Below, one piece after another: positions 24,989-37,200 of a stretch of DNA of 64,000 nt. The notes beneath the pieces were generated by a model. The model did not search any database and was not told where the DNA came from. It worked only from the letters and a program-made list of their open reading frames with translations. Both the position numbers and the translations under genes were made by a program. The stretch spans positions 239,964-303,963 of the forward strand of contig NMRA01000192.1 of the NCBI GenBank assembly GCA_002633005.1, written 5' to 3'. The stretch comes from Phoronis australis (lineage: Eukaryota > Phoronida > Phoronidae). How positions within the stretch are numbered: position 1 is the stretch's first letter; every line of letters starts with the position of its first letter.

Positions 24989-24998
24989 GGGATTTTCC
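24989..24998 (+). promoter_or_regulatory. kappaB-like site GGGATTTTCC upstream of kinase exon 1B
   Basis: Identical in sequence and in distance to the TATA box (20 bases between) to the site before exon 1A, although flanking bases differ between the copies. Confidence 0.45.
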
Positions 24999-25018
24999 AG
25001 GTTTTTCGTCTCATTAGC

Positions 25019-25026
25019 TATATAAA
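25019..25026 (+). promoter_or_regulatory. TATA box TATATAAA of kinase gene 1
   Basis: Lies 41 bases before the ATG at 25060, within a fully conserved stretch shared with copy A (TATATAAACCCCGGAAACTT). Confidence 0.6.
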
Positions 25027-25059
25027 CCCCGGAAACTTTGCAATTCCTAACACATCATT

Positions 25060-25200
25060 ATGGATGCGGCAAAGACGTGTTATTGGATCGAAGCGGAAAA
25101 CTTTTCCGTAAACAAGTCAGACGAATTGGGAAAAGGGGCGTTTGGGACAGTGTATAGTGGCAGACATAATCTCACACACAGCAAGGTAGCGGTTAAAGAA
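25060..25200 (+). CDS. Kinase gene 1, exon 1B (N-lobe start)
   Basis: Encodes residues 1-47, with GKGAFGTV and VAVK. The ATG is 41 bases after TATATAAA; donor GTAAGT, phase 0. Confidence 0.82.
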
Positions 25201-28200
25201 GTAAGTTTACTCTAAATATACTGATATAGCACGTATACCTACAGTAATAATAACAAGTCTACGAATTCTGCGAGAAGTTCAGAATTTATGCATTTCATCG
25301 ATGTACAATATCCTCCGTCAAAGTAGCTCCATTATATTCACTGAACATAGGAAAAATGGTGAAAACATCAAACTAATCTACAAGTATTTGCAATTTTTGG
25401 TATGGAAATTATAAGCAAACACACAATTTTGCATAATGTCGTATTTAATTTTATATTTAAAATGCTCAAAGATGTTAAGATTACTTAACAACTAAAAATT
25501 GGTATCCATTTCTGGCTACTACACTAAAGGTGTTATTTCAACAAACAAAAACAATTTTCATCTCACAACAGTGCGCTCATCACTTGAATTGCAATAACCC
25601 GCAAATGTGCTTGAATTTTGCCGCCCGGATACGATAACAAATTTTCCCTGGCAGTTGCCATATGCCACTTCGACGGGAAAAATACTAACTTGCTTATTAA
25701 CTTTAATTTTCAATCATTAAACACAATATATTCAAGACCCAAGAATCATTTACAATGTACAGTCCATACCTCTGTTGTTTAAAATTTAAAATTCCGCAAT
25801 TGAAAACGGGGGACAGTGTAGTGAATTGTAGTTCATGAGCTGAATGTCAGCGATTGAAAATTATTGTAGTGACAGGAAAGGTAACTTTTCAATATCTTGA
25901 GAACACGGACTTCATCTATCCAAACAGCAATGATCGCGGCCATCAAACTTTTTCCTTTTACCATAAGGCGACTCTCCGAAACCCCTCATCCCCAACCTCA
26001 TCCCGTGCTTATAATGCTGCCTAGCTTTCAAATGATCTTTAACGCTACTTTATCAATTAATAGACAAACACTGTATTTTCATCATGATTTCCTATGAATT
26101 CCTGATACATTGTTTACGTGTACGAATTGTCGGCACATTCTGTTCGCAAACAAAAACTAAAAAATTAATCTGACTTATATAACGTTTACAACATCAACGC
26201 ACGCGTTTTAGAAAAGGTTACTATACTCATTAGTTGTGTTGCTATTTTTGTAGTATTCTTATTACGTCAATACCAAAAATTTTTTTGGACGTAGAAGATA
26301 AATGTCACCCACTGAGGATTAAGGTACAACAAAGAAGTCGTCTTACACGCCATATGTTGGTCAAATCACCTGAGTTCAGTCTGAAGTCTCTGTTATTCCT
26401 TATCAACGGGCTGACTTATATATAGGCGGATTTAAGGGTGGAGCCCAGCCCCCCCCCACCTTGGCTGCCGCAAGCAAAATGAAACAGCAACAGCGTGAAG
26501 CGTAAAGAATTATTGAGTTCAGTAAATAGGACCGGTAGCGGCGGAAGCGTGATCCCGTTTTTTTATTCCATCGATACATTTTCATCCTGGGCCCTTTCGA
26601 ATTCCGAGCTGCCTGTGCACATAAAACACCGCTTTATCCAATTCCCCGAGGCAACATGTTGCCCCCCTCACCCGTTATGGTATCCTAGATCAGCCACTCT
26701 TATAACAGCACTGAGCAATGCATGGGCTGCGCAGCACTGAAAAAGTGAAGTGCTATAGCCCACCAGTCCCCCTTCTGGCGAACCGCCCATAGACTATCGG
26801 CGGCGTAGCGCTTAAAATATTGTGGGCTATAGCTCCCCTAGCCTCCTATGGTGCGCCGCCCATGTAATGTAATCAGAACAATGCAGGGATATTTACACGA
26901 TTATTCTCGCATACAATCATTCAACTTACCACGGATAGATTTATTATTGTGACTTTCTAAATGTTATTGAGCTTTATAAGCTATTAATGTATTTTGTGCT
27001 GACACAATAACCTCGCGTTGAGACAACCTCGTCCCCAAGCCTCAAGATGGCGCTTAACGGTTTAGCCATCTACATATAAATTGCTTCCTCAGAAGAAATA
27101 AAAACCACAAGTAAGTTGTTGACTAGACTAAAAACTACTGTCAGTCTTACAGCAGAAGAACGTCAGTTGACTGACTTCTTAATAATACCGTAATTAAATC
27201 CGAACCCACAATGATCAGTTCCGGAGTTGCTTTGAAAAATATTATTTGAAACACTGACTGAGCTCCTTTGAGGAATAAAAACTGAAAACTTCTGGTGTCA
27301 GGGTCTCTTTTAAAAATGCACGAAGTATTCATTTCTACCTAATTCAATAGATTGTCGAGTGATTTTGATCTCGAATCTCATTGAAAGGTTCTTAAAAGCC
27401 CTCACTTGTGACGAACTAGATCCGAGTGATACTCAGTAAATTTGACTTTAAGTCGGAAGTGAAATTGGTCAAATAATGACTGAATAACAAGACTGTCTAT
27501 TCAACTGAGCTAAGGGTGTTTTACAAAGGTAAACAATACAAGAATAGCAACGAATATGCACGGTCAGAACAATTAAGTAAAGTAGTCGCTATATAACAGA
27601 AATATTCTAGCAACTTGCGAAAATAGTGAAAAGAAATTCAGGCAAGGAAAAACGAATATGCACGTTCAGAATAATCGAGTAAAGTCGCTGTGCAATAAAA
27701 AATATTCTGATAACTTGCAAAAATAGTGAAAAAATTAGGCAGGGAAAAACTAAGACACCGTGGTCTCCGTCGACTTTGTCAGGCAGCCATTACCAACAAA
27801 GAGCGACTGCCTATTTCTTACAAAATACCAACTGCTAACGAAATAAGGTTACCGGCTCGACTAAAAACTCTAAAAGCAGTAAGGGAAGTATTCTTCTTTG
27901 AACATGTGGTTGTTCTCGCTTGAGACATCCTATATCCGCCGTGCGGGTTGCAAAAGTCATGCTGCCGCTAATGTGGAAAACCGTATGTTTAGGACATCTT
28001 GCGTCTTGTTTGTAAATATTCTAAAGCATGCGCCACCCAGCCTGAAATATAGGGGTCTCGGATTCTTGAAGATGTGGACCTTTTCCTAACAAAAAGTACG
28101 GGGGACTAAAAAAAAAAGAATAAATGGTTAACCACTCCCGCAGCCGTGTGCGTTGGCGCCTCTTCAGTGGACTTTTGTCTCGTTTTCTCGAACTTCTTGT

Positions 28201-31200
28201 TCCTCTGAGGCGGATCTTTTTTGCCCATTTTGCCAAATGGGGGGCTCGTTCGAGCCCCCCCCCCGAGCCCCCCGGGTGCGTGCATGTAAAGTCTACTCTC
28301 TGTATTTTGATTTGAATTTATCTTTGCGCCTGTTCTTGTGAAAAACCTAGTACATTTAGATTCTCCGTTTCTGTGAAAAAATGGACGCAAGGCTATCTGA
28401 GCCCAGTTCTAATGGGCAAACAAAACATTTCGGTACTCAGGGTATAAAGTGGATCTCTCTCACTGTCATTGGCCTTTTGCTTTATTTTCAGGTTCTTTTT
28501 GCTATGTATTTATAATATTGTCAATATTCGTATTTGAGGAGATTACAAGTGGGTTTAATATTGAAAATAAATTTCACTACTAAACGCGTTGCAGGTCAAA
28601 ATACGCTGTAGGTCTCAAAAAAGAAAATCGAAACCAAAAACAATGACAAAGTTACAGTAGTTGGCCGGCTGTTCCTGTCTGGAAAATCTTGGCAAGATTT
28701 TTGGAAAAATCAGCTTAAATTTAAAAAAAATGGTAGGAATTTAAAAACAAACTTTGAGGAAATACTTTCAAAAATGCCAAAACGTTTGGCACACATTACC
28801 AAGTTGTTAAGAGAGTCTTGGCAAGATGAAAACTGTTGGAAAAGGTTTTAAAATAGTTGCAACATTTCATTAGCTTGAAGAATATATCATGGTCTTAGAG
28901 TGAAAATACGGTATGGTTTTCCGCAGCTTTGGCATTCTATATGATGTGTCATTCTATAAATTCTAAGCTCCCGGAATTGCACTTAGGTGATCCAAGTACA
29001 TTTTTCTAGATATGTTTTCACAGGTCACAATCAAAGACGACAAAACCGGAAGCAATGCTGCACGGGAACTCAAGACTCTCCACGGGTTGAAAGAGCATGA
29101 AAATATCGTTGCTTTTCTGGATTTCTTTTTTTCCCACAACTCACTATGGATGGTGATGGAGTACTGTGACATGGGCAACTTGGCAGAGTATTATCAAAAA
29201 TACCAGCCGATACACATCTCAACCAACGTTTCCTTTATGCGCCAAGTAGCCTCGGCCATAACCCACTTGCACGCCCTATCCAAACCCATCGTTCACAGAG
29301 ATATCAAGCCAGCCAACATCCTGGTGAAGTACTGCGGAGATAAACCAGTTGTCAAGGTAATGTATTAAAACTGAGATTCTGAATAGCCGACACCATCACC
29401 AGCCAACAAACTTAGTAACTTTATTCCTTCTTAGAATTTTTCCAAGTACTGGCATGATATGCGGACATGCCCACAGAAACGCCATAACACGGACTTTTTC
29501 CAGAGGGAAGACGTGTTTTTTACCAGTAAATTCATTGCGCTATTTCTTGCGCCTATCATCAACTAAATGCTGAATTCTTTGCTTGCGGGCGATCGTCATA
29601 AGCTCAGTGCGTCCGAATTAAGCATACCGAAACATATTTTCCCATCTGATCATACTAAACCGCCTTCATTGTATATTTTAATAGGCGTTAGCATCGTGAA
29701 CTCATGTTGTTAGAGTGAAAAAAATGTGAACACTAGCCTGACGTGGGTTGATGTATAGGAGTTCAAATCTTAGGGCTACAGAGGTGTGCTACCCCTAGAG
29801 AGAGACAGGTCAATTAAATAGAGTAGGGTAACATTTGCGAAAGGGATTGAGCTTACTAACACGAAGAAAACCCGAAATTACGGTTACTTATATTTCAAAC
29901 TGACTATTATTTCTCTTATGGATGTACATAGGTCTTCCCACAAATATAGGAATACAACATACAGAGGAATACTACTATGATATCCTAACTCGAATTCCTT
30001 TCATTTGGAAATATCCCGTTGGTACATGCATAACTTAATTATCCCAATTCATTTTCATCGCGGAGACATCTTGCTGCCGTATGTGCTGTGTTTTGTTGTC
30101 ATATGATGTCATGTACTTGTACATGTGTAATACGCTAAGCGTAACTTTGCTAGTTATCCCGTTTTGCGTGAACTTCGCGTGTGCGTAAACTTGGAATTGA
30201 ACATTCACTTTAGCAATAACGTGAATTTTTTTGTTCAGTGTAAATATTTTTTGTAATTATTGGCCTCAAGATAACCCATTTCCCGTTTACTGTAACTTAT
30301 ATAAAGGAATCGGAGGAATATGTGAATGCTTAAATCAATTATTCTTCAGTGAATAAGATCGCCAATAGTTGACAAAAGATTAACTAAAACTTTTGACATT
30401 TTACTAACATGTAATTTGATTTAGTGCAGTGCAAAGTCTTATGGACGTGAACCTGATTATTTGAATGAACTTGTCAAGTTTCCCCGCGTATTCCATGTTC
30501 ACGCATACGCGATCCTAGGATTAAGCAAGATTCAGTCCCCAATTCAGACACAGAAACTCAACATCTGTGCCAACTGGTTGGATATTGCACCATTGATGTT
30601 ATAGACTCTGATCACCTGCTTTGCCATTTACCCTATTGCTACGTTGTGAATGTTTACTATGATGTCTCACTAATCATGGAGGTCTCATTTTATTTCTTGC
30701 TTTCGATATACATGTATATGTATGTATTACACATTCGGTCTGATATAATTTTAAAACAAATTTTCTATCTAAGTTACCTAACAACGAATGTCGCATCGTT
30801 TTAACGAATTCTGCATCTGATTGTAACTTTGGCTATGATTTTCAAACAAGAAAGTTATACGACCTCGAATTGCAGGTAACCGATTTTGGTGTGTCAAAGA
30901 TTGCAACAAACGACATATCCGTGGCTAAACTGCACCTGACATCGACATCTGTAGGAGCACCGTTATACCTGGCCCCTGAACAATACGGCGACGATGGGTA
31001 CACATACAAAGTAGACATATTCTCGACTGGTCTCCTTTTCCTAGGCATGCTTTCCTACAAAGACAATGACCAATTAGCTCCAATTTTAGGTAAAATTGCT
31101 TATGATAGTGAAACATAAAAAGTGGGGTTGAGTGGCCCAGACTAATCTCTCATGCGTTCAATGCGCAATCAAAATATTATTCAAAGTAATTATGCATAAG

Positions 31201-34200
31201 TCGAGTACTTGTAAAATGTATGAGCATTACATTCAAAATACCAAGGGAGTTTTCAGTTATTTTCTGTATAATATACATACATGTACAGCTAGTTAATGCG
31301 AGTTGCAGAGTGATTTTTAAGCATGGACGAGTATTTTTGTTACATATATATACCTTGTAGTTCAGTGAAACCAAAACATCGAATGATATGTAAAGTTAGT
31401 TGATTGACTGTTTTTGAACTGAGTAAGGTTAATGTTAAAGTCTGCAAGAATGGTCATTTCTCCGGTTTATTGTACACTTTAGGTGTTCTGAGAGGGTGAG
31501 AAACACAGTTTGAAACCATGACTCGTTTAATAATATACGAATGAATGACGTAAGCTGTGTCGGCCGAGGAAACTAATTTGGCTGTGTTAAATTTATATCA
31601 CAGGAAAGGGGAGCAAAATTCCGGTTGGTATAGCGTTGATAAATACCCCAAATAAGAAGATTGTCCCCGAAGAGACTGACGATGACGACAGAGCTACCAA
31701 GTCTTTGAAGAAGTTGATTGCACAAATGATTGCTGTTGACCCTGATAAAAGACAGGAGATGGCGCAGGTGGTGCAGAAACTAACAGAAATATTTGGTATG
31801 CGTACTTTGTTTTTTTTCCTTTGGTTCGTATATGCTTTTGTTTTTATTACTCTAATCATGGAGATAGTTGACAGGAAAGTGAAGAAAGTTGCCTCCTCCT
31901 TCAGCTCGAACAACAATAATTAATTTGTTAGTGGGAAAAATAATTCCCTCGTCATTAAATCTCTTTTGGTGGCATTGTTAAGAGTTCTCTGAGGCCAACT
32001 ATGGGTATAGCTTTAAAGTGGAACTTGCACGCTAATTCCTTATCTCTGTTATTGATTGGTCAAATTAGAAACACAACATATAGCGACGATGTGAATATGA
32101 AGTTGGGTGAAAATTGCTAAATTGTTTTAAGAACTAATTATGTATAGAAAATAACCCGCTGTAAATCATTCAACCGTGTCCAGTAATTATCGTTACGTGG
32201 TGTTGGGAAATAACTCTGTATGATACGTGGGCTATGTGAGTCCCCAAAGCACGTCATTAGTGCTAAGGCCACTTAGTTGCTGAATTTTTTGTTTTCACAT
32301 TTACAGGTTGTCAATGAATATAATCTGTTCTTTGTTTAGCGTAGACGATGTTCAAATACCATTGTCTTTTAGTTCCTGCTGTAGATTAATGTAGTTAGGA
32401 GCATGCAAAAAGTCGACGTTTCCTTTCCATTGGCTGAAGAAATTCGGGCGATCTGTATGTTGTGCTTTCCCAGCAGTGATATGCAGGCATAGCTATGGTC
32501 ATGGATCGCCATGTGCAGAATTGAGTGGAATGAAATCGTGACAAAATGTTTAGGTCAAAATCTATGGTTCTGTAGAGATTTGGCTAATTACACACACTTG
32601 TCGACAGTGACCTATATATTAACCAGCAGTGACCTATATATTAACCAGCAGACGATTTTTGGAAATGGGAAATTACGCCGTCCAAATGAACTTACGTTTT
32701 AGCAACTTAGTAACTCGCTTCGGTTAGGTCATTTTTCTTTCATGTTACGTTGGGGGTGCTGTAGATATCGATTAAGTCGTGAGACAGCTTGACTTGGGTT
32801 ACTCCGCAGAAATTTGTATTGGTTGTCAGTAGTGAAGTAGTTTAGTTTTTAGAGCCCCTTAGGTCACAGCTTCCACCACCGCCGCCACGCCCTAAGCTGT
32901 CAGAAGAAGAGGAAAAACAAAACGAAGAGAAGAAAGACGATCAAGAGAGTGAAAAACAACACAAAGAAAAAGAAGAAGAAAAAGAAGAATCTGAAGATGA
33001 AGATACAGATGATGAAGAGTCGTCTGAGGAGTCAGATCTACTTTATCTACTGATTCGCCAAGCAGCTGTTCAGTGCGCCGAAGAACGACTGAAACAAGAA
33101 AAACAAGCCAAAGCCGCTCGCGAAGAACTCATGAAAGGGTTGCAATTGCCCCTCGTCCACTTGTTAATGAGACTACAAACAGACGATGTGCAGGACGAGG
33201 AGAAAGGACAGGCAATGCGACAATTGCAAGTATGTGATATTTTAGTTTGGTCTTCTTAGGTGGGGGACTAAGGGGTCCTCCAGTTATGACCAAAAAATAA
33301 CACTACAAACGTTGATGGTGTAGTCACGCCGGTACTCTGAAAGGTTGTCTTTCGGAAATCGTGTTGCCCCCTTTTTTGGGGTCATCCTATAATGTAGATC
33401 TTCCAGCTCAAATGTAAACTTGACTTGACTGAATTAGTCTCATGTTGTTCCGAGTATTTCGTTTGTTATGGGCTTACATGTTTTAATGTCCCCATTTACA
33501 GTTGAAAACCGGGGATCGCGTGAGAATCGATGATTGTGCAGGCGATGTTAATAAAGCGGAAATTCTGCAGCAAGCATACGGTGGTTGGGTGTCAAGGATG
33601 GAGAAGGTGAGTACATCGACTACAAGTACTTGTTGTAATATTGAGCTGTGCATCAAAACATAGGACGAAATAGTACAGTGGCGGATCTAGGATATCTTAA
33701 GGGGGGCAACATTTTCCCTAGTAGATTTTAGAGTGGCGCAAAGCCGAATAGGGGTAGGCCGGGGGGGTTGGGTTTTCGTCCCTTCTGTTCAGAGGAAAAT
33801 TTTGTTTTTGACTGTGAAATTAAGCATTTACCTCAAAATTGATTTCTGCAGCATTCTCAGCTCTCGATGACTCTGCTTTGGCAGGTGGCTAAAAATGGAA
33901 AATTGGAGAATTTGCAAGGATTCGAACTCACAGGTTTTTAATCACAGTGCGCGTGCTTTTCCATTGTGCCACCATACTTCCGTCTACTAACCGTGCTAAG
34001 AGACGGACATACTGTACATGGTCCGCGCATTGTTCGTGCGCGAACCTGCTTCTTTCCGTAATGTATATTCCATGTTATATGTTTTGTGCAACCAGTTTGT
34101 AACAAAAGTTGTTGTGTTTAAAACAGTCTTCAGTTGCCCAAAAGATCAATTCCATTTTTCGTGTTGTCTTTGACGTTTAACCACGCCCTTACTTTTTACG

Positions 34201-37200
34201 ACAGAATTTTGAGTTCCTTTGTGATTCACTAACTAACGGCTTCGATTAATATTTACATCCTATCTGCAGCTTTTGTTTCCTTGTTGTCACTCAGCTTTTG
34301 TCAGTTTTCTTCGTTGCATAGTGGAGCAGACAATGGAAACGGAATTGTGTGCAGTGCCGGGTCTGCCGGTCGCCTAGATTAGCAATCGCATATTGACCGG
34401 GAGCGGCATTAATTAGCCATAATGAACGATTGCACCGGTTGTCTGAATCGGACCCTTAAAATCGGGCTGAACCTTCCCCCACCCAAACAAGCACACACAC
34501 AAACTAAAATTCCTCTAATCGTGTTTCGGCCGCATAATATTAATTGCCGGAGTTAATTAATAAACTCAATATTTCCTCAGGCTTTTGCCGCTTTAATTTT
34601 TTGCTGCCGCCGAGAGGGGGGGGGGGGGGGGCCCCCTTAATCCTCTATATGTAGTAAGATCAGTTAATCAAATAATGTGCTTCTTTTCAACCATACTCTA
34701 CACCATTCACGGGCGACAACGCCTGTCGATAATATTTCAAACAAAATGTCAAACACTGTCAGACGGATTGATTTCTATTTACATGTATCACTCGATTATT
34801 GTTTTTCAGTGCCTTGGGAAAAGTGGTGAGGTGCAGGGTCGCGTTCTGAACGCCGTAAAGGTCAAGTTTGATAACGGTGAAAGGTATGAAACATGCGCGC
34901 ACCCAGTCTAAACTGAAGAGCTAGAATAATCAGCATATCCGTATTCACGAATATTTTCAAAAATGCGCATTCTAACTCAGGACTAGAAGTGGGGGACTGA
35001 CCACCGTACTCGCGGACAGGTTTTGTATTGATTTAACGGGGAAATGCAACAAGTGCACCATGTCAGTCCATTGACAGATCACTTTCTGCTCATGGTCCTG
35101 TTTTCAATTCAGTCTATACTCATTTGAGTTCTCTAAGATCTTGATTCATAAATGACAACTTTGCTGACAGCGCCATTCTCGAGCCCTTTCTTAATTGGGA
35201 ACGCTATGTAAGTGGTGGTAGTTACTTAAAAAAATTGACCGGTCCTCTGAAATTTAATGCCGATGGAAGTTAATAAAAGGGACTGCTGAGTAAAGCTTGC
35301 TAGAGGCGAGGCCAGGTTACATGTTTAAGTATTATCATCTCAAGTACAATGGAAATCCAATCGGGTTTGCTGTGACATTTCTGCAAAATAGAAGACGCAT
35401 AGTCGTAACCCCGAATCACGTCATCGCATGAGAAAAATGGACCAAGTGACGAGCAGTAAACATATCGTTTTTAAGTTTGAAACTAAAGTTAAAATGGTTT
35501 GACATCAACAGAGATATATTTGTACGTGCTATTTGTAAAAATACCTGGTGAACAGTTTGACTTCTGTTTCAGTGGCATAGAACCACTTTGGGTAACCCAA
35601 TTTGGTGTGTTTCACACTTTTATGCCACTTTAAATGGTATGGTTAGACTTTGATGTTTTGAACTACACCATCAGCCTAAAAACTGTTTTTTTCCAGCTGG
35701 TCCTTTAACCCGGCACTCGTCAAGAAGCTTGATGAACAGGGACACAGCCCTCGTGAAACTGACACGAAAGACTATAGCACCACATTGGAGAGTAAATTTC
35801 AGCGTTTTGACATCGTAAGCATTACAGAGGACAAAGAACGCGCCAAGTTGCTACAGTTAGGACACGGAGGATGGAACGACAAAATGGTTTTGGTAGGTCC
35901 GCTTTTTCATATTTCTGACAGAAAGTTACAATTTTGGCAGTCATGGACACCGCTGCGTCACCCTGATCATCCAGTGTTACTGGTAGCCCAGCTCCTACNC
36001 CCTAGTAGATTTTAGAGGGGCGCAGAGCCGAATAGGGGTAGGCCGGGAGGGTTGGGTTTTCGTCCCTTCTGTTCAGAGGAAAATTTTGTTTTTGACTGTG
36101 AAATTAAGCATTTTCCTCAACATTGATTTCTGCAACATACTCAGCCCTCGACGTCTCTGCTTTGGCAGGTGACTAAAAATGGAAAATTGGAGAATTTGCC
36201 AGGATTCACACTCACAGGTTTTTAATCACAGTGAGCGTGCTTTTCCATTGTGCCATCATACTTCCGTCTACTAACCGTGCTAAGAGACGGACATACTGTA
36301 CATGGTCCGCATTGTTCGTGCGCGAACCTGCTTGTTTCTGTAATGTATATTTCATGCTATATGTTTTGTGCAACCAGTTTGTAACAAAAGTTGTTGTGTT
36401 TAAAACAGTCTTCAGTTGCCCAAAAGACCAATTCCATTTTTCGTGTTGTCATTAACGTTTAACCACGCCCTTACTTTTTACGACAGAATTATGAATTCCT
36501 TTGTGATTCACTAACTAACGGCTTCGATTAATATTTACATCCTATCAGCAGCTTCTGTTTCCTTGTTGTCACTCAGCTTTCGTCAGTATTCTTCGTTGCT
36601 TAGTGGAGCAGACAATGGAAACAGAATTGTGTGCAGTGCCGGTCTGCCGGCCGCCTAGATTATCACTCGCATATTGACCGGGAGCGGCATTAGTTAGCCA
36701 TGGTGAAGGATTGCACCGGTTGTCTGAATCGGACCCTTGAAATCGGGTCTGAACCTTCCCCCACCCAAACAAGCACACACACAAATTTAAATTCCATAAT
36801 TCTCTAATCGTGTTTCGGCCGCATAATATTAATTGCCTGAGTTAATTAATAAACTCAATATTTCCTCAGGCTTTTGCCGCTTTAATTTTTTGCTGCCGCC
36901 GAGAGCAGGGGGCTGCCCCCTTAATCCCCTTCTGTAGTAAGATCAGTTAATCAAATAATGTGCTTATTTTAAACCACACTCTACACCATTCACGGGCGAC
37001 AACGCCTGTCGATAATATTTCAAACAAAATGTCAAACACTGTCAGACGGATTGATTTCTATTTATCACTCGATTATTGTTTTCAGTGCCTTGGGAAAAGT
37101 GGTGAGGTGCAAGGTCGCGTTCTGAACGCCGTAAAGGTCAAGTTTGATAACGGTGAAAGGTATGAAACATGCACGCACCCAGCCTAAAATGAAGAGCTAG

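Larger units (their letters stand above)
21662..25968 (+). repeat. Large duplicated block, copy B (contains kinase exon 1B)
   Basis: Counterpart of 14697-19100, with small indels. It carries the kinase promoter and first exon on the same contig as the remaining kinase exons, so it is the better candidate for the functional 5' end. Confidence 0.85.
33717..35998 (+). repeat. Duplicated intron/exon block, first copy (exons 7 and 8)
   Basis: Near-identical to 36000-38274, exons and introns alike. The first copy ends at GCTCCTAC, immediately before the N; the second copy continues past the same word into new sequence. Confidence 0.88.
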
